The position numbers were made by a program, and so were the translations under genes. Shown here piece after piece: positions 11,301-22,469 of a DNA stretch of 64,000 nucleotides (within the stretch, counting starts at the first letter, position 1; every line of letters begins with the position of its first letter). The notes below the pieces were generated by a model. That model had not been told where the DNA came from. It saw nothing but the letters and a program-made list of their open reading frames with translations, and made no database searches. This DNA comes from Solen grandis (taxonomy: Eukaryota > Mollusca > Bivalvia > Adapedonta > Solenidae). The stretch covers positions 43,918,543 through 43,982,542 of the forward strand of contig CM037785.1 in the NCBI GenBank assembly GCA_021229015.1, written 5' to 3'.

Positions 11301-13928
11301 TTTTAAAATCGTTTAAACCAGTGAATTAGTTCAAAGGGAGCATATATTTGTTTTCTTCTTCCATTATTAATGAACAACTGATTACCTAGGGATCAATATT
11401 AGATTTATATTTTCTAACAGTGCCCTGACATTGATCGTACATACAACTTGAGATTTTTCTAAGTGTTCGATGAAGCTGGTATTCAGAATAGACCATTTCA
11501 CACCGAAATGAGACGTAAACCTACATTACTCATCGAGCACTTCCCGGACACCTAATCTACATACTGCTGTATGATTACACACTTTGCTCAATGGCAAATA
11601 AACAAGCATTTGAGATTTTCCCCCAGTCAATGATTGGTCAATTTAAATCAACGAATTATACCGGGAATTGCTGATCCTCTGGTGAAATGGTCAGCAGTTT
11701 TGGGTAGCATCACCACGCTTTTATCCAGCAGAAAACGCACTTATATACTATGAATATTGAAAATGATTTTCGAAGTTTTGCATCTTGACAAAAGCACTTA
11801 AACATGGAATGTAATACATTGTATATGTTTAATATAAACTTATTAATTTCGATCAACTCGAAGAAAAGTGTTCCCATGTTCTGTAACTCCTGTCGAAGCT
11901 TCTTGGATCGGATCGGAACTTTGTACCTAGTTTTGAATCATCGGACCGAGAGTCCTAATATTGCGTTAAGGATTGAGAGTCCCTATGTTGCGTTAAGCAT
12001 AAACTGGAAAAATGGTTTGTAATTTGGAACCGTGTTATTGATTTCCCTCATCAAATAGATCTTGTAGCTGTGAGGACCGAACGACATAATTAGAATAACC
12101 AAGGACATATTACATGCCAGAGGGGCGTAAACTGATGCACTTTATGTATAGTGTGCCACTGGCTTACGTCACACAATTTCATTCATAGTATTTTCATTGA
12201 TAATTTTTCCCACCTACAGAAACAAGCGCACTTATATCTTGCCCGCTAGAGGGCGTTGAATTTGGATATCAGATATTGTCACTTTCTCAATCGACTCAAT
12301 CGATTACAATATGTTGCGTTGTAAACAACACAACATTGAAAGTATTTCTCCCAGCGCGAATTTCAGTCATGTCAAGATGCACTATAACCATCTACACAAG
12401 CTCTATCTGAAGAAGCTGAATTGGAAGGTTTTAATGCACAGACATTACTTTGCAGATGGGGATAAATATATATGAAGCGATTTAACTCAGAATTATTTAG
12501 CTCTGCGTTTTTGATACAAAGTAGCTTTCAAAAAGGACAACATTTTTAGTCAAAAGATTTCAAATTTAACTCGTAAAACGAAACGTAAACAAATTATATA
12601 TAACATAAATAAAAATGATTAGGAGCGTGGTGCTTCAATTGTTCTAAATTAATCGAGAAGACAATACTACAATTAACCTTGTCGGGGTATTTTAAAACTT
12701 TGGTAATTTAATAACCAAACTGAGGTTTTAGTTCATTATCATCATTATGGCTTCGAATGAGGATTACAAGTATATTGGCTGACGGACTCCCGATTTACTA
12801 ATGGGACCTTCAGAGCCTTTGAAGGAATTCATTCATACCAGTAGCCATGGTATCTTTAAACATATGGAGTCACTTTCTAAACACGTTCGCTGTTATATCT
12901 AAAATCAACTAAAGAAACATCGTGAGAGATCCAAATATACGACATACCGATATGATCCAAATAATTGTTTTATTTGATAAGCCTAATTGTTCTGTCTTAA
13001 CAACCTGTATTAACTTTATCTTTAAGCTTGTAATATGTTTTATACAGAAATGAGGTTATATCAAATGCATGTTATATCAGTGTATCACACTGATACCCTA
13101 GACGTTTTGGAACGTTAATGCCTGAAATCCACAAATTACGACTATACACGTATTTAGCGCTGAGTAATACATTCGTTTAAATATAAATTCACCAGTCTTA
13201 TATCTTTAATAAAAACACCCCAGAATATCTCATTTCTTAATAAATATTGTTAGTTATAGGGGTAATGATTTATGCCAAATCAAGTCATGAATATTTGAAT
13301 ATTTTAGTGAGTGACGTCGGAACGCGGTTCTACCCTAGCGCTGGGTATGTCGATGAGACAATCAAGATATTAGGTCAAACAGTCCAGTAACTTCTCTATA
13401 GTTATACTTAGTGCCAAACAGGGTACTATTTCGCTCCTCTTGGGGAATGGTCGAGCGGATGGTGCAAGGAGAAAAAGAAAAGGAATATATATATCGTTTT
13501 TAACAATTATCGACAAAACTAATCCCTCTTGACATTTTAACGGTTGGACTAGTACTCGTTGTTGGTTAAACATCTAACGACAGTTGTTCGATTATTGTCT
13601 TCATGATTATGAACAGTTGTCGAGGGTTGTCTTAATATACTACAAAAACAATATTGCAATATAAGTCCCCCCCTCTCTCTCTCTCTCTCTCTCTTATGTG
13701 TCAGTGTTTTAATATGATGTTTAAAACATTTCAGGAGACGATAAGGAACCATCATTAAAATAAGTTTAACATACGATCCCATACAAATTGGCAATGCTTA
13801 TATTCACATTATAAAACAATTGTAGCATAGCAAACATTTCTGGCAATAGTGGAAACCATATGATTAGATGTTTATAAAAAAAAGGACGTACCAATAAAAA
13901 CGAGGCAAAATATTCCTAGGACCTTCAT
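5274..13928 (-). CDS. Secreted two-domain Kazal-type serine protease inhibitor (gene B), four exons
   Basis: Gene-level entry. Exons are 13928-13892, 10326-10134, 7611-7237 and 5346-5274. All have AG acceptors and GT donors, and phases match (1, 2, 2), giving 678 nt and 225 residues. Residues 1-13 form a hydrophobic signal peptide. Residues 14-76 hold a CHHNC motif and the first half of Kazal domain 1 (CGSDGKTY). Domain 1 ends early in exon 3 with a His-rich stretch and HNGAC. A Thr/Ser/Pro-rich linker (TTTTDVPTTTT) follows, probably O-glycosylated. Kazal domain 2 has all six cysteines: C-7-C-7-CGSDGQFYPNDC-6-C-12-C. Kazal domains block serine proteases by inserting a loop into the active site; the P1 residue, second after Cys2, is Thr in both domains here. 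Secretion and inhibition are family knowledge; the target protease is unknown. Intron 2 holds a 2.1-kb foldback transposon. Confidence 0.85.
5347..7236 (-). other. Intron 3 of Kazal gene B
   Basis: This interval has no supported exon. It holds a repeat fragment at about 5640-5790, related to 51340-51450, and a tRNA-like box B (GGGTTCGATCTCC, minus strand, near 7085-7100) that suggests a decayed SINE. Confidence 0.6.
5640..5790 (+). repeat. Interspersed repeat fragment (TTACAGGTGGAGGAAG family)
   Basis: It contains AATTACAGGTGGAGGAAG and a downstream CTACCACATGCCAGTTTGGA-like part. Both recur, diverged, at about 51340-51450 (ATTACAGTGGAGGAAG ... GCCAGCTGGAAGGCTTCC). Confidence 0.55.
7237..7611 (-). 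CDS. Kazal gene B exon 3 (end of domain 1, Thr-rich linker, start of domain 2)
   Basis: The 375-nt exon has a TTTTTTAG acceptor and a GTAAGT donor. The first base completes a split His codon, followed by CEFAHQRC (Cys4 and Cys5 of domain 1). A stretch with six His in about 15 residues follows, then HNGAC (Cys6). The centre is rich in Thr, Ser, Val and Pro. The exon ends in FCQNIDSVNC and CGSDGQFYPN, the first half of domain 2. Confidence 0.85.
7644..7652 (+). repeat. Target site duplication, left (GATTAAGAA)
   Basis: Nine bases directly before the foldback element, repeated exactly at 9739-9747 directly after it. Confidence 0.9.
7653..8755 (+). repeat. Foldback left arm, tandem hairpin units
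   Basis: About 20 units with alternating spacers (AAATAAACC, AAAACTTTCA, AAAAGTTCGCGG types). The same spacers reappear, reverse complemented, in the right arm. Confidence 0.9.
8785..9112. repeat. Foldback interior, TTCCCGAC-rich repeats
   Basis: The region between the arms is studded with CCCGAC motifs about every 10-25 bp. A segment of about 100 bp (8793-8900) is repeated directly at about 9009-9112. No coding potential is seen. Confidence 0.8.
9113..9738 (-). repeat. Foldback right arm, tandem hairpin units
   Basis: About 11 units in inverted orientation to the left arm, ending in the inverted copy of the left terminus. Confidence 0.9.
9739..9747 (+). repeat. Target site duplication, right (GATTAAGAA)
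   Basis: Exact repeat of 7644-7652, immediately after the right terminus of the foldback element. Confidence 0.9.
10093..10114. repeat. TG microsatellite next to a splice donor
   Basis: A TG run about 20 bp inside intron 2 from the exon 2 donor of Kazal gene B. On the transcript it reads CA repeats. Confidence 0.9.
10134..10326 (-). CDS. Kazal gene B exon 2 (N-terminal region and start of domain 1)
   Basis: The 193-nt exon has a CTGCAG acceptor and a GTCAGT donor. Two bases complete a split Ala codon, then a short segment with CHHNC leads into Cys1 (ALC), Cys2 (IDC, followed by ATH so P1 is Thr) and CGSDGKTYSN. The donor splits the codon before Cys4. The same arrangement and exon phase are seen at 27815-28016. 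Confidence 0.85.
10327..13891 (-). other. Intron 1 of Kazal gene B
   Basis: AT-rich, with no supported exon. From about 11545 it matches intron 1 of gene A. It holds a CT microsatellite at 13672-13694. Confidence 0.65.
13892..13928 (-). CDS. Kazal gene B exon 1 (signal peptide)
   Basis: The 37-nt exon encodes MKVLGIFCLVFI plus one base, then a GTACGT donor. Exon length and phase match the first exons at 3267-3303, 26459-26495 and 42500-42536. Confidence 0.8.
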
Positions 13929-13980
13929 TTCAGCTGTCAGCAAGAGGTTATCTGTCTGACTTCTATATGAAGCCTATCTA

Positions 13981-14001
13981 ATATATAGGTTACTTAGCAA
14001 C
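13981..14001 (-). promoter_or_regulatory. TATA-like box and X-box-like palindrome, copy B
   Basis: TATATAT (13981-13987) lies about 53 bp upstream of the ATG, followed by GTTGCTAAGTAAC (13989-14001, minus strand). Both are conserved with copy A at the same spacing, which makes a core promoter plausible. Confidence 0.4.
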
Positions 14002-14878
14002 GTCTTAAGCGGCCCTTCGGTATCTAACCTGATCCGGTCAAGGCCAGGCCTACTTTTCACGAAATTAACGTTGATATCAACACAAAATTTTGAAGATCTA
14101 GACCTCCTTTATTGGTTGACCAAGGAAACAGAAACTTTGCATAATTGAATACTTATAGGCATTGTCTTCCAGAAATTGTTATGTAAATATTTTGAATTAT
14201 ACTGCATGTATTTAGGTGATAAAGAATATAAACTGAGTAGGGGAAGAAATTGATTTTCTTTCCAATATTAAAGCATTCTTTTAAATTCAAGTTGATTTTG
14301 GAACAAATGCTCGGGAAAAATATTAAAATGTAACATAAACAAAACATAACAGTATCATCAGATAGACAATATGTCAAAATACCCTTCCAAAATATTAGTA
14401 CGAAGCGCTTTTCTTTTTTCTCCGTGATCATTATAATAATTAGACGTAAATAAGATTTATGTATACAGCAGCTATGTTTGTAGCAGCTCATTGTATTCAA
14501 TAAGAACAATGTTGTTTTTTGTCGTTAATTGTTTGTTTTTTGGTGCTGTTGTTTCTTTATGTGAGGAAAAGCATTTCGAAAAAATAATTTAAACTCATTT
14601 CAGATCTTACTTAAAATGTTTTATGCCTTTAGTATTTGGTATGTAGTCTGTCAATGGTTCAAAGGTTAAAAATTACAAACGAATGCAAACAAATACATAT
14701 ACAATTTAAAATTTAATTATGAATCTATATAATTAAGATTGACTTCTATAACTTAGCACAATGATTAACTTGTATTTAAAATGAGGGAGAAGTTTTATCA
14801 AATGTTTGAAAAAAGACATTAATATACCTGTAAATGTATTAAACACGAAAATCTGCCACAACAAGCCCATATGGGAAC

Positions 14879-15027
14879 GCACTTTCGGGTCCAAAGTGCG
14901 TTACATACTTTGGAGTCAAACGTACTGTGGATCTCGACCCAAAGTGCGTTCGGTCTAACGCACTTTGGGGTCAGCTCCGAAAATGGACTCTAAAGTGCGT
15001 GAGATGTCACATTCGAACGCACTTTGA
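14879..15027. promoter_or_regulatory. Alternating CGCACTTTGG / CCAAAGTGCG motif array, copy B
   Basis: Same motif set as 3799-3941, again with alternating orientations, about 0.95 kb upstream of gene B exon 1. The extra distance comes from an insertion of about 470 bp at 14170-14640. Confidence 0.5.
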
Positions 15028-15355
15028 AATTCATCAACGACAGAATCATTGACAATGATGATATTTTCATTAGCATCATCACCATAATTATCATTACCGC
15101 CATTATCGTAATAAACGTATCTGCCAGTCATCGCCTTCGCTATCAGTTCATCATTTATTTGCATTCATTATAAGATAAGAACAGCACATCACTCTCACTA
15201 CACCATTATTATCCTTTTTAGACCATGAAACGCATGCACGAAACAGGTTTTTATAACCAGAACTGAACACAACATCTAATATTTTAACATTGGTGTATTA
15301 CTACACAGGAATAAATAGTTGAACTTCATATTGAAATCTATCTGTTAAGAGAGGA

Positions 15356-15478
15356 AGGACGCCGTGGTCCAGTGGTGACATATGCAGATCCAAAGGTTGT
15401 GGATTCGAATCCCTTGGTGGCAAGGATTTTTTCATTACCCAGGCGCAAAGTACTGGTCCAACTCAGGGAGCGTCGAAA
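15356..15478 (+). mobile_element. tRNA-derived SINE, copy B
   Basis: Box A-like TGGTCCAGTGGT and box B-like GGATTCGAATCCC, as in copy A at 4258-4385, with a small deletion between the boxes. Confidence 0.6.
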
Positions 15479-15913
15479 GGGATTAGTATGCATTGTAAGA
15501 ATTTGTTTCCCAATATACGTAATTAGATAAAGCCTCACCTTGAAATTATTTCGCGTTTTTCAAACAATTGAAGATTATTTAGAAATGTTAAGAGGCATAT
15601 TTAGAATAGTTAAAGTTTTATGTCCAAATTTTATTTCATCAATGAGGTAAAAGGAGGGGTCAAAAGAAAATTTCGAGTTGAAATTATGTAATAATGAATT
15701 ATGCATTCTCGAAGAGATATATTGTGATTAAGGGTCCTTCGAGTAATGATCTTCATAATGAGATAATTCTACTACTGAAATGATCATTTGGGATGGTCTT
15801 TATTTGGGATGTTTGGTAATCTATTTAACAAAATGTGTTTTTGTGTGATAATCTTCATTTACTGATTATAATGGCCATATTTTAGACTTTTCCCACAAAT
15901 AGCCCCCTTCCTA
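15479..15913. other. AT-rich non-coding stretch
   Basis: No gene, RNA or clear repeat seen. Confidence 0.5.
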
Positions 15914-16256
15914 TTTTTTTTTTTTTTTTTTTTTTTGCTGAAGAGGCAGCATCGGAAGAGACAGTAGTTGGATACAAGGGAGTCCGGGTGCGAATTTTGC
16001 GACTCCTTGGTTCTTTTACATGCCCGGTGAATAACACCGATACACGGGAGACAAGTTCCTGGATATAACCAGTACTGAGTACTCCGAGTTCCCAAAGTAA
16101 CCCCATTTTGCCGAGTGCCAGGCAAGGATGCATCTGGTACCAATTTTATACGTCTTTGGTTTGACGCAGTCACCAAAGGAAGTGCCCCGGCTGGGATTCG
16201 AACCCCAGACCTCCCGAACGCAAATCGGACACTCTACCACTGAGTTATGATAGTAT
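15914..16256 (-). mobile_element. tRNA-derived SINE with poly-A tail
   Basis: On the minus strand it starts with a tRNA-like head (box A TAACTCAGTGGTAGAGTG, box B GGGGTTCGAATCCC, ending CCAGCCGGGGCA). A body of about 250 bp follows and ends in 23 consecutive A. Head, body and A-tail are the full SINE layout. I cannot assign the body to a named SINE domain without a search. Confidence 0.8.
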
Positions 16257-17129
16257 GTCTGTCACTTGAAGACAAAACATGGCTACTACAGACAGATACA
16301 AATTCCTTGCACACATATGAGAGTTTGTTTTTGTTTTTTTGAATGGGAGGATTTAATCTGGCAACCGGTCATGCTGCTAATTTTAGCATATAAAAATCTC
16401 ATGGTAAATGTTTACGCTAATGTATACAATAATTCAAATTATTTGCTCAAATTTATAGTTTTGTCCCTTTCATGCACTTAAGATAAAAATATTTAGTTCA
16501 AGGTTCTCACAGAGAAACCAAACGATATTCTCGAAAAAAAATCCTGTTTTTTTTTTTTTCTTTTTTTTTTTTTTCCATTTCATTTCACTTATGGCATAGA
16601 ATATTCTTACGCACTGAAGAAAAAATCTGAATTTTGGTTTGGACGTATTCAAACTATTGAATAAAATAGCTCCATCACTTTAACATTAATAAGAAATTTG
16701 AAAGCTACGGAATTCAGTTAGTGCCACGTTAATGTCGTATCGATCTTATTGTGTGTCGTTTTATGTTGTGTTTCGTTTACAATTCAGAGTCGCTTTATGA
16801 AATCGACGCCAGTACGATGTGGCACTAAATGGATTTTGGAGAAAGCCATAACTTTTAATTCATATCAAAGAGGCAACTGCTTGAGACAAGATTTGATATT
16901 ATAAAGCGATAAGTATAACATATGTTTCATATTAAAGGATTTAATATTTTGTGATATTATACGTGGAAGATACACATAAAAATTGTAGTGGTATTGTTTA
17001 AAATTAAATTAAATTGACTAAATTTGACTAAGCCGAAGTTCTATTTTCAAGGGCACAGTTAAATATATGTTGTACATCAGTAATTGAAAATTCCCAACAG
17101 TGACCGAACTCGAACCGTGGCGCTCTGTA
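16257..17129. other. Non-coding stretch
   Basis: Contains two T-runs near 16546-16575. No gene is supported. Confidence 0.5.
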
Positions 17130-19330
17130 ACCATCGGATTCGTGGTCAATGGATTCTTGCATGGACCACGGTACTCATACTCAACATCGGATTTGTGGTC
17201 AATGGATTCTTGCATTGGACCACGGCACTCATACTCAACATCGGATTTGTGGTCAATGGATTCTTGCATTGGACCACGGCACTCATACTCAACATCGGAT
17301 TTGTGGTCAATGGATTCTTGCATTGGACCACGGCACTCATACTCAACATCGGATTGTGGTCAATGGATTCTTGCATTGGACCACGGTACTCATACTCAAC
17401 ATCGGATTCGCGGTCAATGGACACTGTCAATGGACACTTGCACTAGACCTCAGCGCTCATGCTAACCATCGAATTCGCGGTCAATAGACACTTGCACTAG
17501 ACCGTGGTGCTCATGCTAACCATCCAATTCGCGGTCAATAGACACTTGCACTAGACCGTGGTGCACATGCTAACCATCGAATTCGCGGTCAATGGACACT
17601 TGCACTAGACCGTGGTGCACATGCTAACCATCGAATTCGCGGTCAATGGACACTTGCACTAGACCTCAGCGCCATGCTAACCATCGAATTCGCGGTCAAT
17701 GGACACTTGCACTAGACCGTCAGCGCTCATGCTAACCATCGAATTCGCGGTCAATGGACACTTGCACTAGACCGTGGTGCTCATGCTAACCATCGAATTC
17801 GCGGTCAATGGACACTTGCACTAGACCGTGGTGCTCATGCTAACCATCGAATTCGCGTCATACACTTGGAAACGGGGTTTCTACTCGAACCGATGGTGCT
17901 GTGCTCAGCTAACAATCGGATTCGTGGTCAAATAATTCTGGAATTGGACCAAGGTATATATTCTAACCATCGATTCGTGTCAATGGCTGCATTGAAAGGA
18001 CTACGCGATACGGTGATTAATGGACACCCAAGGCACTCATGCTTACTATGAATTCATGGTCAATGGATATGACACTTGACCACGGCACTCATCCTAATCT
18101 TTGGATTCGTGATGGACAAAAGCACTAGACCGCGGCACACGTGTTAACAATCGGATTCGTGGTCAATTAATTCTGGCATTGGGCAACGGTACACATGCTA
18201 ACCATCGAATTTGTGGTCAATGAATTCTGGCATTGGGCCAAGGTACAAATGCTAACCATCGGATTTGTGGTCAATTGACACTGGTATTGGACAATGGTAC
18301 TTCTATTTACATCGGATTCGTGGTCAATGGACAATTGCACTAAACCCCGGTGCTCATGCAAACATTTGGTTTCGTGTTAAATGAATTCTGGCATTGGACC
18401 ACGGTTCACATGCTATCCATCAGATTCGTGGTCATGGACACTGGCATTTGGCCACGTAACTATACTAAAGATTGGGTTCGTCGTCAATGGACACTGGCAT
18501 TTGGCCACGGTACTCATGCTAAACAATACGTGGTTCATGGACACTTGCACTAGACGCGGCGCTCATCCTAACAATCGGATTCGTGGTTAATGAATTGCAT
18601 TGAGCCACGGTACTTATACTTAACATCAGATTCGTAGTCAGTGGATGCTGGCACTGGACCACGGCGCTCATCCTAACCATATGATTCGTGGTAAATGGAC
18701 ACAAAAACTGGACCGCGGCACTATTCTAATCATGGTTTGCACTTGATTTGCACTCCAAGCGGCACTCATGCTAACAATCTGATTCTTGGTCATTGGACAC
18801 TGACATTGGGTCGTGATACTCATGCTTACTATCGGATTCGTGGTCAATAAAGTTATTGGACCACGGCACGCATGCTAGCCACTGGATTCGGGGTCAATGG
18901 ACACTGGCATTTGGTCATGGTACCCATGCTAACCATCGAATATGTAAACGATGAATACTGGCGACCCTCATCCTAACCTTTGGATTCGAGGTCATTGGAC
19001 ACAGGTACTGGACCGCGGCACTCATGCTAACAATTGGATTCGTAGTCATTAGATTTTTGCATTGGATCACGGCATTCATGCTAACCTCTGGATTCGTGGT
19101 CAATGGACACTGGCATTGGGCCGCGGCGCTCATGCTAGCCTTCGGATTTGTGGTCAGTAGATTAAGTTATTTTACCGCGGCACTCATGCTATCCACTGAA
19201 TTCGATCGCGGCACTCGACACAGAGGATTTATGGTTAGCATTGTGGCCAAATACCAAAATTCATTGACCACGAATCCAATGGCTAGCACTGGCATTTATG
19301 CTAAACGTCGGATTCGTAGTCGTTTATTTA
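17130..19330. repeat. 54-bp satellite-like array, about 40 copies
   Basis: The unit contains CATCGGATTCGTGGTCAATG, then GACACTTGCACTGGACC and a CGGCGCTCATGCTAAC part. The first five copies are nearly identical. A block around 17450-17850 forms a second subfamily (ATTCGCGGTCAATGGACACT, CTAGACCGTGG). Copies to the right of about 17900 are degenerate. The unit length is divisible by three, so open frames on both strands run through it; I do not treat them as genes. Confidence 0.9.
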
Positions 19331-19998
19331 TTTATCTACTTTTTTTTTCGTTTATGTAAAACTGTACCGTCAATTAACACTGGCACTTGGCCTTCCGAAA
19401 ATCGTCCACATTCTGTGCTTATACAAATCGTGACTCGGCTCTCATGCCAAGACCACGCCGTGATCTATCAATGACCTAAAATCAGTTTATCTCCAAGACA
19501 TTAATGACAATCATGTATGCAGCGAGAATACTTAATATAACTGGGTCTCGTATCTGAACCATTCCTTATCAACTTTGTCAAAGTTCAGATGTCATTTGGA
19601 AAACTCTGTTTTCAGAGCTCCGAAGTCTTGTTTCTTTTGACGGTTTCTGGGTTGAACCTGTATTATGAGCCTTTATAAGGAATTTTCCCCAAATGACTCC
19701 AATAGTTCGCTTACATACATGTAATGTGAACAACAACAACAACAACAACAACAAAAAAACAATACAAAAAACAACAACAAAAAACTATCATTGAATGTGA
19801 TCAAGAAAGATATAACAATTTTGACATAGTTTGTAAGCGATGCATACTATATTGCACTTGTTGCGTTTATCAAGATGTCAACCACAGAGCCACGTATTCA
19901 TAAAATGCTTATGTTTAGGTGACCGGACCGGATGTATATCGTTTTGTGTAACATACATTGATTATTGTGATTGTTATGTCACTTTGATAAATAATTTA
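19331..19998. other. Non-coding stretch with CAA repeats
   Basis: A CAA-rich run at about 19728-19790 and no supported gene. Confidence 0.5.
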
Positions 19999-20860
19999 CA
20001 GTAGAACCTCGTCAAACCGAACATCGTTAAACCAACCTCACCATTTAATTTTTTTTGGCCCTTCCCCTTTTTTTTATAAAATGTTTAATCCGAATTTCGC
20101 TATTTTGATTTTTTCGCTATTTCGAAGTTAAATCCCGGTCCCGAGTTCACTATTTATACCTATTTTTCAATTTTTATTTCGAAGTCAATTTTCGTGCATT
20201 TTCGAAGACATCGCCCTTAACTTCAATCGTACACGGGTCAGTTTATTTTTCGGTGTCACTGGAATGATGGCTCAAGTAAGTTTTTCGCACCTTTTTCCAG
20301 GTAGGGATTATCAGCACGTGTCTGACCGGAAATTATTGATTACTTCTAATCGATGTCCGACAGGTTGAGTAACAGACACGCGTCAGCAGATAAACCCAGG
20401 TGTCAGATCTTGAGTACTTGTTTTTTTTTTTTATGTGAATTTAAATTTAGTCAGCAGATATTAATCATCAATTGTATCTCTGTCGTCTCTGCACACTTAC
20501 GTCCGAAAGAATTATTGTCTCCAAAGATAATTCCTCACAATTGTCAATGTCAGACCAATCCAGTGAAATACCCGGTGTGTCCTGGGGGAATAACTGGGTT
20601 TGTATCAACCCTATCCGCTGTCGAGCAATCTAGTGAAGGGCCCGGTAACCAAACCGGGAGGATATCTGGATCGGCATAATGACGGAAGAGGGTTAAACGT
20701 AGGCACAACTCCGAAACCTATCAAGACAAGTTTGCGGCAATTCAGGAAGTCGAGAGGGGAATTAAAAAAGAAAAGAAAAGAAAAGCAAATTGCGGAAGAG
20801 TTTGGGGTACCACCAAATACGTTATCAACTTGGTTGAAACAGAAAGACGAAATTACTGTT
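19999..20860 (+). mobile_element. pogo/Tigger-family DNA transposon remnant
   Basis: It begins at a TA dinucleotide with CAGTAGAACCTCGTCAAACC, a terminal sequence typical of pogo/Tigger elements, and contains a transposase N-terminal helix-turn-helix fragment at 20762-20854. No matching right end was found, so it is truncated. Confidence 0.65.
20690..20860 (+). pseudogene. Tigger/pogo transposase N-terminal fragment
   Basis: The frame 20600-20932 includes KKKRKEKQIAEEFGVPPNTL followed by STWLKQKDEI. This matches the CENP-B/psq-type DNA-binding helix-turn-helix of Tigger transposases, with the basic helix, AEEFGVP turn and recognition helix in order. The catalytic DDE domain is absent and the frame runs into AT-rich DNA, so this is a dead fragment. 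The part upstream of about 20690 does not look like transposase. Confidence 0.65.
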
Positions 20861-20939
20861 AAACTGTTTTGTTTTCTTATTATTTCCATACGTATTTGCA
20901 AACATGTATTAAAGAAATTTCAAAATCAATAATTGTATG

Positions 20940-22263
20940 TGTTTGTATTTCCGTGAAGACCCTCTTACGTACAGGATCCGTTTTTCATTTCATACGTACA
21001 TTTCATATGTACTTACTTACTTAGAATCAAATACACAAATTAAGGGATATAATATGCCTTTCACTTTTGATGATCCATGCATGCTTAGTTTTATAGACTT
21101 GCAGTAGCCAGTCTTGCGTATTGGTGATCAAAACTCTTGCATTGTTGATTTGCATAATTTCCGCAGCGTTTTCACTGCATTTATCATTGTATTACCCAGC
21201 GCTCAGAAGCGTATCAGTGCAATGCGATTATGTGCATACTGAAGTAAGGTTATTACCTCTTCATGGGTATACAATTTATGAATGGAACCTAACTCCGAAT
21301 AATTATGAAACAAATCAAAGCGTTCAATGCACTGAGAGACTGCCAGCGGGGTTATCATGAAACAAAGAGCGAGTTAGCTGACATACTACTAGTAACTTTG
21401 GAGTTGCAGGAACACGTGTGGAGGTTTTGACGTCGTATGGCCTTTGCCTCTATCAACATCAAACTTGCTTAAACGCAAAAATCGGAATCGCATGCATAAC
21501 TATTTCATCAGTAAATCCTGCCGACAATCTCTCCGCGCATTGTCATCTCATGATATTGAACTTTTGTAAAACCTGACATGGACAACTTGCGTTATTTCTA
21601 CGTGGCCACTAAGCCATTTGCTACGCATATCCATATAGTTACATTCACATCTTGTTTAAGTCCATCGTCGGAAAAAACCACGTTTGCTCAATATTTTTGC
21701 TTTTATGCAGAAGTAATAACGGAATATAAATATATACCGTGGGTTTTCGACGATGGTTTTGTCCTTATTTAACTTTAATGTTACTAAATTTACATAATCT
21801 ATAGAAACTAAGATCATGTGGTATATATGGTAGCATATAAATACATTTATACATATATAGATATATAGACATTCATACAAATATATACTCATATATATTT
21901 ACGCAAATACATACCTAGTAGAGACTGTCCCCAGCGAACTTAAAGGGAAATAGAAGAAAATGTCACTGAACACAGGGAGTCATTATACACAGATGATTTG
22001 TTTAGGGTGTTCACTACGTAAGAAATATAGTATAGTTTAATTACAGAAAAGCTATACACCTTTTGTTATACATGTTTTGTTTTCATTGAACACCAATGGC
22101 AAATATATATCTTCACAAACAGTAAAGTTTTAACTGGTGATAATAATTATGGATAGTTTATAACTAACAAAAAGTCACTATTTACAGTCTCATTAGATAG
22201 AAAAATAGATTTTGGAAGTCAGATATCATGGTCACTAAACACATTAGACAGGGAGTCCATATA
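20940..22263. other. Non-coding stretch
   Basis: No exon supported. A frame at 21121-21360 has a hydrophobic start but no ATG and no recognisable domain. Confidence 0.45.
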
Positions 22264-22469
22264 CAGTTGAACCTGTATTAGCGGTCACCTTATTAGGCGG
22301 TCACCTGTATTAGCGGTCACCTTATTAGGCGGTCACCTGTATTAGCGGTCACCTTATTAGGCGGTCAATCTGCATTTATCGGTCAATTTTGATATAACCA
22401 ATCTATAGCACATTTTGTTACATATTTAACCTTTTTCCTCTGACTGGCCGCTCAAAACAGGTATGACTG
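22264..22469. mobile_element. MITE with CAGTTGAACCTGTATTAG-type ends, TA target
   Basis: The left end CAGTTGAACCTGTATTAGCG is matched, inverted and diverged, by the right end GGCCGCTCAAAACAGG...ACTG, and TA flanks both ends. It contains three copies of a 37-bp unit with ATTAGCGGTCACC. A second, inverted member lies at 34760-34938. TA duplication and CAGT ends suggest mobilisation by a pogo/Tc1-type transposase. Confidence 0.8.

Larger units (their letters stand above)
11545..15478. repeat. Segmental duplication, copy B
   Basis: Direct copy of the block at about 205-4385. Both carry exon 1, its promoter, the CGCACTTTGG array and the SINE in the same order, so the unit duplicated in tandem was probably the whole gene, about 11 kb. 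Confidence 0.85.

Noticed and set aside
17018..19359. Long open frames on both strands of the 54-bp array
   Set aside because: They exist because the unit length is divisible by three. The frames overlap on both strands and have no splice or start context.
21121..21360. Secreted small protein with hydrophobic N-terminus
   Set aside because: It needs a non-ATG start, has no recognisable domain and lies in DNA without other coding signs.
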